From assembly GCA_028868735.1 (NCBI GenBank), contig JAGWTW010000007.1, positions 1 through 64,000 on the forward strand: a stretch of DNA of 64,000 nt, given 5' to 3'. The position numbers and the translations under genes were made by a program. A model generated the notes under the pieces. It had not been told where the DNA came from and did not search any database. It saw only the letters and a list, made by a program, of their open reading frames with translations. This document shows positions 1-10,805 of this stretch, piece after piece. The stretch comes from Hyphomicrobiales bacterium. GTDB taxonomy: Bacteria > Pseudomonadota > Alphaproteobacteria > Rhizobiales > Beijerinckiaceae. Within the stretch, counting starts at the first letter, position 1; each line of letters starts with the position of its first letter.

Positions 1-450
1 CGCGACGGCCGGTTCGGTCATGAGGAAGGCGGAGCGGATTTCACCGTTCATCAGCGGGCGCAGCCACTGGTCCTTCTGCTTTTTCGTGCCGTACCTGTGC
101 AGCACTTCCATGTTGCCCGTGTCCGGGGCCGAGCAATTGAAAACTTCCGACCCGAAAGTGACCTTGCCCATTTCCTCCGAACACATGGCGTATTCGAGAT
201 TGGTGAGGCCTGCGCCCTGGTACTCGCCCTCGTCATGGTCGGCGTTGGGCGGCAGGAACAGGTTCCACAGGCCTTCGGCCTTCGCCTTCTTCTTGAGATC
301 CTCGAGGACCGGCGCCACCTGCCAGCGGTTGGACCCGAAGGCCTCCATCTGCGATTCGTAGACGGGCACGGCCGGATAGACGTGCTTGTTCATGAACGCG
401 ATAACGCGGTCGCGCCATTCCGTCTGGCGCTTCGACATCGTGAAATCCAC
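1..450 (-). CDS. acyl-CoA dehydrogenase, N-terminal part (cut by window edge)
   Basis: This is the N-terminal 150 codons of an acyl-CoA dehydrogenase. The family oxidises acyl-CoA to trans-2-enoyl-CoA with FAD and passes electrons to ETF. The reverse strand reads open from a GTG at 450 to the window edge. It carries the FadE-type signatures [14 protein letters not shown], the [12 protein letters not shown] segment, and [12 protein letters not shown] near residues 138-147, which belongs to the FAD/substrate pocket. An AGAGGA ribosome binding site lies 5 nt before the GTG; an ATG at 438 is the alternative start. The catalytic base and C-terminal domain lie outside the window. With the SDR, crotonase and thiolase nearby it suggests acyl-CoA degradation, but its chain-length specificity cannot be read. 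Confidence 0.88.
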   Translation of the reverse strand, partial: MDFTMSKRQTEWRDRVIAFMNKHVYPAVPVYESQMEAFGSNRWQVAPVLEDLKKKAKAEGLWNLFLPPNADHDEGEYQGAGLTNLEYAMCSEEMGKVTFGSEVFNCSAPDTGNMEVLHRYGTKKQKDQWLRPLMNGEIRSAFLMTEPAVA

Positions 451-567
451 GGGCTTCCTCTTTCGTTTCTGGTTGGTTTCGAAATCCGGGCAAGACGATG
501 GTCTGTCGACCGTCGCATTGTCGGACAAAATGGTAGCAGGATCAAAATCGGGAGAGAAGCCCTTCCA

Positions 568-1791
568 TCAGGACCTTTCGGCCGCATCCTCGGCGCTCGG
601 GTTCGGGAGCAAGAAATAGGAGATGCCTGCAAGCGCGGCAATGACTGGAAGCAGGGTGTCGACCGCCGCAACGGGATCGCCGAATATGGCGGCTGCAAGC
701 GCGGAGCCCAGGAAGCCGCCGCCCATCTGCATGAAGCCGATGAGCGACGAAGCGGCGCCTGCGATCTTCGGGAAATGCGAGAGCGCCGAGGTCATGGTGC
801 CGGGGGTGACGAACGGCAGGCCGAACACCCACATCATCGACGGGATCACGAAAGACAGGAGATGCGGCGTCGCGAATAAACGCGCGGCGGCGAAGCCCGC
901 GCCCGCGGCGACGATGATCGCCAGACCGTAGGGAATGAGGCGGCGCGCGCTGATGTGACGCAGCAGTCGGCCGACGAGCAGATTGCCGGTGAGGAGCGCG
1001 CAGGTCTGCACAACCATCACGACCGCATACTGGATCGGCGTCAGGCCGATACGCTCGATCAGCACGAAGGGCAGCAGCGAGGGCAAAGTGTACAGGCCGC
1101 CGAGCACGAGACCCATGAGTGCGGCAGGGCCGACAAAACGGCGGTCGATCAACAGGCTGAAATAATTAGCCGCGATGCGGCCGGGCGCGGCGAGCGCTGG
1201 GTTGATGGCGCGATTGGTCTCGGGCAGCAAGAAAAAGACCACGCTGACCGCGACGATTGCATATGCGAACATCAAAAGGAAAATCGCGCGCCAGTCGGCG
1301 AACGTGAGCAAGAGACTGCCGATTGCCGGCGAGAACGCCGGCACCAGCCCGACCAGAAGGCCGATCCGATTCATGATGCGCGCCGAGGTCTGGCCGACGA
1401 ACAGGTCACGCACGATCGCGCGCGAGGTCGAGATTCCCGCCGCCGCGCCGACGCCCTGCAGGGCGCGCCCCAGTTGCAGGAGATGGATGGTCGGCGCGAA
1501 CAAGGCGACCACGCTGCCGACGAAATAGATCGAGAAGAAGACGAGCGCGACGGGCTTGCGTCCGTGCGCGTCGGACATCGGCCCGCAAAGGAGCTGCGCG
1601 AGGCAGAAACCCAGAAAATAGACCGTCAGGCTGAATTTTACTGCACCCGGCGTCGTCGCGAATGTCGCGACGAGCGTGGGCAGCGCGGGCGTGTAGAGCG
1701 CGAGGCTGAGCGGTCCGATCGCGATCATCATCGCGCTGACGAACGACGTGCGCCGTTCGTCGAGGACCGCCCAGCGCGGCTTGATCCGCAT
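568..1791 (-). CDS. MFS drug-resistance transporter, Bcr/CflA family
   Basis: This is a 407-residue inner-membrane major facilitator, probably a 12-helix proton-coupled exporter of the Bcr/CflA group. Hydrophobic segments run along its whole length. The MFS motif A between helices 2 and 3 reads GPMSDAHGRKP near residues 71-81, and the RALQGVGAAAG stretch fits motif B of helix 4. I chose the ATG at 1791 because it overlaps the stop of the upstream SDR gene by one base (TGATG), a layout typical of coupled translation; a TTG one codon earlier is also open. The substrate is unknown. The coupled SDR suggests that the two proteins handle related compounds, which is inference. Confidence 0.88.
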   Translation of the reverse strand: MRIKPRWAVLDERRTSFVSAMMIAIGPLSLALYTPALPTLVATFATTPGAVKFSLTVYFLGFCLAQLLCGPMSDAHGRKPVALVFFSIYFVGSVVALFAPTIHLLQLGRALQGVGAAAGISTSRAIVRDLFVGQTSARIMNRIGLLVGLVPAFSPAIGSLLLTFADWRAIFLLMFAYAIVAVSVVFFLLPETNRAINPALAAPGRIAANYFSLLIDRRFVGPAALMGLVLGGLYTLPSLLPFVLIERIGLTPIQYAVVMVVQTCALLTGNLLVGRLLRHISARRLIPYGLAIIVAAGAGFAAARLFATPHLLSFVIPSMMWVFGLPFVTPGTMTSALSHFPKIAGAASSLIGFMQMGGGFLGSALAAAIFGDPVAAVDTLLPVIAALAGISYFLLPNPSAEDAAERS

Positions 1792-2579
1792 CAACGTTTA
1801 GCCTGGGCGAGACTACGTTGCAGTTTCGCCATGCCGCCGATCCAGCGCGAATAATCTTCCGTCTTCTTGCGCATGTAGCCCAAGACCTGCGGGTGCGGCA
1901 GGATTTCGAAACGCTCCTCTTCGATCGCTTCGAGCACGTGTTGGGCGACCTGTTCGGGCGTCAGAACGCCATCGACATTCTGCGAACCTTCGCCGGCGCG
2001 ACGAAGCAACGGGGTGTCGACCGCCTGCGGACAGAGAACGGAGACTCGAATGCCCTGGTCGCGATGGGTGATAGCGAGGATTTCAGCGAACCCGACCGCC
2101 GCATGCTTGGTTACGCCGTAGACCGCGTTGCCGATCTGGTTCAGCAGGCCCGCCGCGGACGCGGTGTTCATGAAATAGCCCTCGCCGCGCTTGATCATGT
2201 GCGGCAGGCAGGCGCGCGCCGCATAGACATGCGCCATGACATTTACCTCCCAGCCGCGTTGCCATTGATCGTTGGGCTGCGAGGTCGCATCGTCCGGCCG
2301 GCCGCCGAAATCCCCGATGCCTGCGTTCGAGCAGAAGAGCGCGATCGGACCGACATTCTGTTCGACCTCTGCGACGATGCGCTGAATTTCCGGCTCTTTC
2401 GAGACGTCGCAGGTATAGGCGACGCCGCCGATGGCCTCGGCGACCTTTTTGGCGCCCTCGCCGTTGCGATCGAGCACGACGACCTTCGCGGCGCCCTCTT
2501 TCGCGAAACGTTCGCACAAGCTCCTGCCGATCCCATCCGCGCCGCCCGTGACGACGACGATCTTGCCCTTGATTTTCAT
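1791..2579 (-). CDS. SDR family NAD(P)-dependent oxidoreductase
   Basis: This is a 262-residue classical short-chain dehydrogenase/reductase, a cytosolic alcohol or keto-group oxidoreductase. It shows the cofactor motif TGGADGIG near residue 11, the SNAG motif, the catalytic serine in NTASAAG, and the active-site YGVTK (Tyr-x3-Lys). The ATG at 2579 is preceded by a strong GGGAGG site. The gene overlaps the Bcr/CflA exporter downstream by one base, so the two form an operon. The physiological substrate cannot be inferred. The next gene on the other side is divergent (a crotonase on the plus strand), leaving 93 bp for both promoters. Confidence 0.88.
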   Translation of the reverse strand: MKIKGKIVVVTGGADGIGRSLCERFAKEGAAKVVVLDRNGEGAKKVAEAIGGVAYTCDVSKEPEIQRIVAEVEQNVGPIALFCSNAGIGDFGGRPDDATSQPNDQWQRGWEVNVMAHVYAARACLPHMIKRGEGYFMNTASAAGLLNQIGNAVYGVTKHAAVGFAEILAITHRDQGIRVSVLCPQAVDTPLLRRAGEGSQNVDGVLTPEQVAQHVLEAIEEERFEILPHPQVLGYMRKKTEDYSRWIGGMAKLQRSLAQAKR

Positions 2580-2672
2580 GACGCCTCCCTGATCGTAGCC
2601 ATTGGCGCTCGACCTTCCCGGTCTTTGTAGCCATCATCGCGAAGAGAAGCCAAATCGAAGCGGGAGACGGGA

Positions 2673-3470
2673 ATGAGCGGGCAGGCGCGGGTCGAATTGC
2701 GGTTCGAGGAGCGAAACGGCGGTAAGGTCGCCTTCGTCACGATCGACAATCTCGCCAAACTCAATGCGCTGAGTTCGCCCGTAATGGAAGATTTCGTGCG
2801 AAAGGTCGACGCCTGCGGCGCGGATTCCAGGGTACGCGCGGTGGTCGTGACAGGCGCCGGCGCGCGCGCCTTTGTCGGGGGCGCGGATATTTCGGAAATG
2901 TCCGGACTCGACAGCGCGAAGGCGCGCGCCTTCATCACGCGCGTGCACGGCTGCTGCGACGTGGTGCGCCGGTGCCCGGTCCCGGTCATCGCGCGCGTGA
3001 ACGGACATTGCTACGGCGCCGGCATGGAGCTGGCCGCGGCTTGCGACATGCGGATTGCCGCGGCAAGCGCGCGTTTCGGCATGCCGGAAGTAAAACTCGG
3101 AATTCCTTCGGTGGTGGAAGCAGCCGTCCTGCCGCAGCTCGTCGGATGGGGCCGCACGCGCGAACTGCTGCTGCTCGGCGAAACCTATGCAGCGCAGGAA
3201 TGCGCGGACTGGGGATTTTTGGAGCGCGTCGTTCCGGACGACGCGCTCGATAGGGAAGCCGACAAGGCTCTCGCTTCGATCCTTGCCTGCGGGCCGAACG
3301 CGATCCGACTTCAGAAGGAGCTCATTGCACGCTGGGAAACACAGCCTCTGCCGCAAGCGATCCGGACCGGCATCGACACGTTTGCGCGCGCCTACGAGAG
3401 CGACGAACCCGGCGCGATGATGAACGAATTCCTGAAACACCAGGCTGCGCGAAAGAACAAGGCGCAATGA
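2673..3470 (+). CDS. enoyl-CoA hydratase/isomerase family protein (atypical active site)
   Basis: This 265-residue crotonase-superfamily protein has both oxyanion-hole segments: FVGGADISEM near residues 68-77, and YGAGMELAAACD near residues 113-124. It retains one glutamate of the hydratase pair, in FGMPEVKLG. The usual following motif PGxGGTQ(R/L) is replaced by PSVVEAAVLPQ. It is therefore probably not a canonical enoyl-CoA hydratase; an isomerase, hydrolase or decarboxylase-like activity is possible. The ATG at 2673 follows a GGGAGACGGGA ribosome binding site. The SpeE-like gene follows after a short gap on the same strand. A second, canonical crotonase lies at 58444. Confidence 0.85.
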   Translation: MSGQARVELRFEERNGGKVAFVTIDNLAKLNALSSPVMEDFVRKVDACGADSRVRAVVVTGAGARAFVGGADISEMSGLDSAKARAFITRVHGCCDVVRRCPVPVIARVNGHCYGAGMELAAACDMRIAAASARFGMPEVKLGIPSVVEAAVLPQLVGWGRTRELLLLGETYAAQECADWGFLERVVPDDALDREADKALASILACGPNAIRLQKELIARWETQPLPQAIRTGIDTFARAYESDEPGAMMNEFLKHQAARKNKAQ

Positions 3471-3516
3471 TCGCGCCGTGTCGATTGCGGCGACGCGCGC
3501 TTCGCGAGATTGCGCC

Positions 3517-4203
3517 GTGATTCCCTGGCGTACGATCGATGCCGCCGAGATTCCCGGCGGCGGCGGCAGGCTCCGGCTCATGCGGCGCGGCGATGAGTTT
3601 TCGATCCGGCTCGAGGGCAACGAACTCATGAACTCGCGGCTCAGCGGATCGGAAGAAGCGCTGGCGGCGCTTACTTGCGAGCCCCTGGAAGGGAGATCGG
3701 GCGTCTGTATCCTGATTGGCGGGCTGGGTATGGGATTTACATTGCGCGCTGCACTGGCTGCGCTCGCAGCGGACGCGGAAGTCGTCGTCGCCGAACTCGT
3801 CCCGGCGGTCATAGCCTGGGCGAAAGGTCCGATGTCGGAAGTTTTCCGCGGCTGCGTGGACGATGCGCGGGTCGACCTGCGCGAGGCCGACGTCGGGGCG
3901 GTGATTACAGAGCGCACGACGCGCTACGACGCAATCCTGCTCGATGTCGACAACGGGCCCGATGGCCTGACGCGGCAGGCGAACGACGCGCTCTATTCCG
4001 CGAACGGATTGCGCGCCGCCTATGCCGCGCTGCGTCCGGGCGGCGTCTTGGCGGTCTGGTCGTCAGGGCCTGACCCGGCCTTCACAAAGCGCTTGCGCAA
4101 CGCTGGTTTCGTCGTCGAGGAGAAATCGGCGCGCGCACGCGGCAAGAGCGGCGGCGCGCGGCACGTCATCTGGCTCGCGGCGAGGCCGCCACGCGCCGCG
4201 TGA
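3517..4203 (+). CDS. spermidine synthase-like SAM-dependent protein
   Basis: This protein of about 228 residues has a class I SAM-binding Rossmann fold of the spermidine-synthase-like group. The glycine-rich motif I is IGGLGMGFTLRAAL, and the acidic motif LLDVDNGPDGLT sits where the polyamine synthases keep their catalytic aspartates. The N terminus IPGGGG, the NELMNSRLSGSEEAL stretch and the C-terminal LRPGGVLAVWSS are typical of alphaproteobacterial members. True aminopropyl transfer is unproven; many members are orphan methyltransferase-like proteins. The frame is open from a GTG at 3478. I prefer the GTG at 3517 because family members usually begin at the (I/T)PW motif. It ends 12 nt before the convergent gyrB. 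Confidence 0.72.
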   Translation: MIPWRTIDAAEIPGGGGRLRLMRRGDEFSIRLEGNELMNSRLSGSEEALAALTCEPLEGRSGVCILIGGLGMGFTLRAALAALAADAEVVVAELVPAVIAWAKGPMSEVFRGCVDDARVDLREADVGAVITERTTRYDAILLDVDNGPDGLTRQANDALYSANGLRAAYAALRPGGVLAVWSSGPDPAFTKRLRNAGFVVEEKSARARGKSGGARHVIWLAARPPRAA

Positions 4204-4215
4204 GCGACGACGCCG

Positions 4216-6711
<2,496 letters not shown>

Positions 6712-6769
6712 TTACCTCAAACATATGGAAATTGCAGGAAAATCATGGCGCAAGCCGGACCTTTCGCGC

Positions 6770-8575
6770 CTAATCCAGAGCCTCCGCCAAAGCCTCCAGA
6801 AAGGCGTCGCCGTAGCGGGCGAGCTTGCGTTCGCCGACCCCGTGGACGGCAAGCATCCCGTCGAGCGTCGCCGGGCGCTTTTCGGCCATGTCGATCAGCG
6901 TCTTGTCGGGGAAAATGACGAATGCGGGGACGCCCTCCTCGCGGGCGAGCGCCAGGCGCTTGCGCTTGAGGGCGGCGAGGACGCGCTCGTCGCCTGCGTC
7001 CAACGGTCTGGCGGGTCCTGTGTGCAGCCGGCGCTCCCGCCGTTTTTCCGGGTCGCGCCGCAGCATGACCGTCTCTCGGCCGCGCAGAACGTCCGCGCCC
7101 CTGTCGGTCAACGCAAAGCCGCCATGCTCCTCACTCGCGATTTGGAGCGCTCCGAGCGCGAACAATTGCCGGACAATCGAAATCCAGACGTGCTTGCCAA
7201 GCTCCTTGCCGACACCGAAAGTCTTCAGGTTTTCGTGCCCGTTCCGACTGACGGCGTCGCTTCCGGCGCCCGTCAGCACATCGGCAAGATAGGCGGCGCC
7301 GAAGCGCTGGCCCGTGCGCCAGACAGCCGACAGCGCTTTCTGGGCGGGAATCGTCCCGTCATAGACGGCGACCTGCCCCGTGCAGACGTCGCAGCGTCCG
7401 CATGGCGAAACCTTTTCGTCGAAATAGGCGAGCAAAGTCTGCCGGCGACAAGCCGGCGCCTCGCACAGCATGGCCAGAGCGTTGAACCGGCCGTGCTCGA
7501 ACCGACGGCGATCTTCCGGAATGTCCTTTCCATCGATCTGGCGCCGGCGAAAGGCCATGTCTTCGACGCCATAAAGCGTGAGCGTATCTGCAGGGAGCCC
7601 GTCCCGGCCGGCGCGGCCGATCTCCTGATAGTAGGATTCGACCGACGACGGCATGTCCGCATGCGCCACAAACCGCACGTCGGGTTTGTTCACGCCCATG
7701 CCGAAAGCGATGGTGGCGACGGCGATGAGTCCGTCTTCCTGAAGAAAGCGATCCTGGTTCCGGTTGCGAACGGTCTGATCGAGGCCCGCATGATAGGCGA
7801 CGGCTTCATGGCCGTGGGCGTTGAAATATTCCGCCAAAAGCTCGGTGCGGTCACGCGACGAACAGTAGACGATACCGCTTTCGCCCCGATGCTTCTCGAC
7901 GAACCTCGCGAGCTGGCGACGCGGCTGATCCTTGGGCGAAAAATTCAGTTCGATGTTCGGTCGATCGAATGAATGGAGAAATATCCGCGGCGGGCTCGCA
8001 AACAACTTGTTCGCGATGTCGCCGCGCGTCGTCTTGTCGGCCGTCGCAGTGAAGGCGGCCACCTGCACGCCTCCGAGCGCTTCGGCGACCACGCCGATCT
8101 GACGATATTCCGGGCGAAAGTCGTGGCCCCACTCCGAGACGCAATGCGCTTCGTCGATCGCGAGGCGTTTTGGACTGGCGCTGCGCAGCTCCGCTATGAG
8201 CCCGTCGAGCGCAAGCCGCTCCGGCGAAACGAACAGCAGGCGAAGCGCGCCTTCACGCAGCGCTATGCGCGCGGCCTCGTTTTCAGGTCGGCTGTTCATC
8301 GAATTCAAGGTAGCGGCCGCTACGCCGAGCGCCTTCATCTGCTGCACCTGATCGCGCATCAACGCGATCAGCGGCGATACGACCACAGTCAACCGCTCTT
8401 CAAGCAGCGCGGGAAGCTGGTAGCACATCGACTTGCCGCTGCCGGTCGGCATGACGGCCAGCACCGGGCCGCCTTCCAGCAGCGCGGCGATGATTTCCTC
8501 CTGGCCGGTCCGGAACTCTTCGTAACCGAATACAGATTTCAGGAGCGCGCGTGCGCTATGCGGCAAGATCGCCAT
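6770..8575 (-). CDS. recQ: ATP-dependent DNA helicase RecQ
   Basis: RecQ is a 3'-5' superfamily 2 helicase acting in RecF-pathway recombinational repair and replication-fork restart. The 601-residue protein has Walker A MPTGSGKSMCYQLPA near residue 42, the DEAH box in AIDEAHCVSEWGHDFR, and motif VI QEIGRAGRDG. It then has an RQC domain with zinc cysteines (CRRQTLLAYF and CGRCDVC near residues 380-395), and a C-terminal HRDC domain ending MLAVHGVGERKLARYG. It starts 3 nt after the recF stop and is surely co-transcribed with recF. Placement between recF and gyrB is unusual, but both flanking genes share its repair and topology role. Confidence 0.96.
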   Translation of the reverse strand: MAILPHSARALLKSVFGYEEFRTGQEEIIAALLEGGPVLAVMPTGSGKSMCYQLPALLEERLTVVVSPLIALMRDQVQQMKALGVAAATLNSMNSRPENEAARIALREGALRLLFVSPERLALDGLIAELRSASPKRLAIDEAHCVSEWGHDFRPEYRQIGVVAEALGGVQVAAFTATADKTTRGDIANKLFASPPRIFLHSFDRPNIELNFSPKDQPRRQLARFVEKHRGESGIVYCSSRDRTELLAEYFNAHGHEAVAYHAGLDQTVRNRNQDRFLQEDGLIAVATIAFGMGVNKPDVRFVAHADMPSSVESYYQEIGRAGRDGLPADTLTLYGVEDMAFRRRQIDGKDIPEDRRRFEHGRFNALAMLCEAPACRRQTLLAYFDEKVSPCGRCDVCTGQVAVYDGTIPAQKALSAVWRTGQRFGAAYLADVLTGAGSDAVSRNGHENLKTFGVGKELGKHVWISIVRQLFALGALQIASEEHGGFALTDRGADVLRGRETVMLRRDPEKRRERRLHTGPARPLDAGDERVLAALKRKRLALAREEGVPAFVIFPDKTLIDMAEKRPATLDGMLAVHGVGERKLARYGDAFLEALAEALD

Positions 8576-8578
8576 CGC

Positions 8579-9742
8579 TCAACCTTCGATGCGGCCGGCT
8601 TCGACCCGCAGCACCTTCGCGTCTTCGGGCAGGTCGGCGAAGGCCGCCGGATCGGCGCCCGTGAGCCAGGCCTGTCCGCCGACCCTCGCCAGTTCTGCGA
8701 ACAGCGCGCGACGCCGTGCGGGATCGAAATGGGCCGCGATCTCATCCAGCAGAACAAGGGGGGCGATGCCGGACATGGCGGTCGTCAACTTGGCGTGGGC
8801 CAGCACGAGCCCGGTCAGCAGGGCTTTTTGTTCGCCCGTGGAACATGCGCGTGCATCGATCTGCTTCGGTCCGTGACGCACGACCAGATCGCTCGCCTGC
8901 GGCCCGATCAATGTGCGTCCGGCCGCGGCGTCGCGCCCGCGATTGGCCGCAAGCCACGCGCGATACCGATTTTCCGCCTCGAGCGCGGCATATTCGGCGA
9001 CGAGCGCCTCGACCTCGCCCGACAACGCAAAATCCGCCCAGGGGAAGGGGGAGGCGTCGTCACGTTCGGCGGCGACCAATGCGGCCAATCTGGACACCGT
9101 CTCGAGCCGCGCGGCCGTCACCGCCACGCCGAGTTCGGCCGTCTCGCGCTCGGCCGCGTCGAGCCAGGCCGGTTCGCCGCCGGTCTCGAGCAGGCGGTTC
9201 CGGTTGCGCAGCGCGCGTTCGAGCGCGTTGACACGGGCGCCGTGGCCGGAATCGACGGCCAGCACCAGCCGGTCCAGAAACCGTCTGCGCTCACCCGCCG
9301 AGCCCGCAAAAAGGCCGTCCATCGCCGGCGTCATCCAGACAATCCGGACATGGTCGGCGAAATCGCGCGGCGACCCGACAGGAACGCGATCGATCCGGCA
9401 CTTGCGGGACGGGCCTGCGGCGCTGTCCAGATCGTAGCCCGTGCCGAGCTGGGTTTCGCCGTCCGCACCGGCGAGCGCGGCGGAGACGGAGAATCCGCCT
9501 GTGCCGGCGCGTACGCATTCCGCGAATTCGGCGCGCCTCAGGCCCCGGCCCGGCGCAAACAGGGACAGGGCCTCGAGCACGTTGGTCTTTCCGGCGCCGT
9601 TCTCGCCGGTCAGCGCGACGACCGAAGCCTCGACGGACAGATCGAGCGCAGAATAGGAACGGTAATCTGCAAGCACGAGGCGGCGCACGCGCGGGCGGCG
9701 GGCGGCGGAGACGAAATGAGAGCTTTCCCGGACGGCGGGCAT
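8579..9742 (-). CDS. recF: DNA replication and repair protein RecF
   Basis: RecF is an SMC-like ABC ATPase that, with RecO and RecR, loads RecA at single-strand gaps. The 387-residue protein opens with RRLVLADYRSYSALDL, followed by Walker A GENGAGKTNVLEAL. The signature region is STGEQKALLTGLVLAHA and the Walker B is VLLDEIAAHFD, in the usual order. The ATG at 9742 follows GAGG 4 nt upstream. It is the first gene of recF-recQ-gyrB. In many bacteria recF follows dnaA-dnaN; here dnaN is absent from the window and dnaA is about 50 kb away. Confidence 0.95.
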   Translation of the reverse strand: MPAVRESSHFVSAARRPRVRRLVLADYRSYSALDLSVEASVVALTGENGAGKTNVLEALSLFAPGRGLRRAEFAECVRAGTGGFSVSAALAGADGETQLGTGYDLDSAAGPSRKCRIDRVPVGSPRDFADHVRIVWMTPAMDGLFAGSAGERRRFLDRLVLAVDSGHGARVNALERALRNRNRLLETGGEPAWLDAAERETAELGVAVTAARLETVSRLAALVAAERDDASPFPWADFALSGEVEALVAEYAALEAENRYRAWLAANRGRDAAAGRTLIGPQASDLVVRHGPKQIDARACSTGEQKALLTGLVLAHAKLTTAMSGIAPLVLLDEIAAHFDPARRRALFAELARVGGQAWLTGADPAAFADLPEDAKVLRVEAGRIEG

Positions 9743-9815
9743 GGCGCCTCATGCCATGGATCGGATCGCACGGCGAGACGATTTCGTATTTCGCGGACCA
9801 GAGCGAGGAGGGACA

Positions 9816-10745
9816 ATGTCAGGACGAATCCTCTCGATGGGCGAAGCTTTGGTCGACGTGCTGCCCGCTGCCGACGGTCTGTGGCGGCCGGTCGCCGGCG
9901 GGTCGTCCTACAATGTCGCGCGCGGTCTCGGACGGTTTGGCGCATCCTGCGGATTCGTCGGACGCCTGTCGCGGGATGGGCAAGGCGAGCTCATGGCCGG
10001 CCTGCTCGCGGCGGAAGGCGTCACGCTCGATCTTTGCGCGCGCGACGACCGGCCAAGCCCGCTATCGCTGGTGGCGCCGGGCACACAGACGACGAGTGCG
10101 CGATTCGCCATCTATCTTGACGGAACCGCTCACGCGCCGCCGGATCTGCCGAAAAACTGGCTGAGCGGCGCTGCGCATCTGCATGTCTCCTCGTTCTCCG
10201 CGATCTCGGCGGCCTGGGGCAAGGCGGTATTGGCCGCGCTGGAGGACGCGCGAGGGCGGATCTCCGCAAGCCTCGACCTCAACGTCCGCCCCGCGCTCAT
10301 CCCGGCGCGCGAGGAAGCGCGGCGGGCGTTGGAGAAACGCATTGCGCTCGTCGACATAGTGAAGGCGAGCGATGAAGACCTGACATGGCTCTTTCCCGAC
10401 CGCGACCCGGCAGACGCCGCGCGGGAGTGGGCGATCAGGTTCGGCGCGCTTGTCCTGCTCACGCGCGGCCCCGCAGGCGCAACGGCGTTCCTCGGCGCAG
10501 AAACGATCGACAGCCCCGGACGAGCGGTCACTGTCGTCGATACGGTCGGCGCCGGCGATTGCTTCGTCGCCGCCTTTCTTTCGCAAGCGATCACCCGGGG
10601 ACGATTCGGGCCCGAGGCAGGCACAGCCGGCCAGCTGCGAACATGGCTGAATTTCGCCAACGCAGCGGCGGCGCTCTGCTGCGCCCGTGTCGGCTCGAAC
10701 CCGCCGACACGCGCCGAGAGCGAGGCCTTCGCACAGTCGTTCTAG
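9816..10745 (+). CDS. PfkB-family carbohydrate kinase
   Basis: This 309-residue ribokinase/PfkB-family kinase phosphorylates a sugar or similar alcohol with ATP in the cytosol. It shows the N-terminal substrate motif GGSSYNVARGLGRFG and the C-terminal DTVGAGDCF with the catalytic aspartate and anion hole. DLNVRP and KASDEDL are typical of fructokinase or gluconokinase-like members. I chose the ATG at 9816 because GAGGAGGGA lies directly upstream; the frame is open to 9741 without support. It is divergent from recF with a 73-bp gap. The substrate is uncertain, with fructose or a keto-deoxy sugar the likely class. Confidence 0.87.
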   Translation: MSGRILSMGEALVDVLPAADGLWRPVAGGSSYNVARGLGRFGASCGFVGRLSRDGQGELMAGLLAAEGVTLDLCARDDRPSPLSLVAPGTQTTSARFAIYLDGTAHAPPDLPKNWLSGAAHLHVSSFSAISAAWGKAVLAALEDARGRISASLDLNVRPALIPAREEARRALEKRIALVDIVKASDEDLTWLFPDRDPADAAREWAIRFGALVLLTRGPAGATAFLGAETIDSPGRAVTVVDTVGAGDCFVAAFLSQAITRGRFGPEAGTAGQLRTWLNFANAAAALCCARVGSNPPTRAESEAFAQSF

Positions 10746-10805
10746 GCGGTTCTGCGGTGTATATGTACGGTTTGCCAAACCGGTCGCCAGAGGGAGCAAC
10801 GCTGC

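Noticed and set aside
7973-10120. 715-codon open frame on the plus strand opposite recQ and recF
   Set aside because: Its translation has no known domain and it covers recQ and recF, which are unambiguous. GC-rich DNA commonly produces such shadows.
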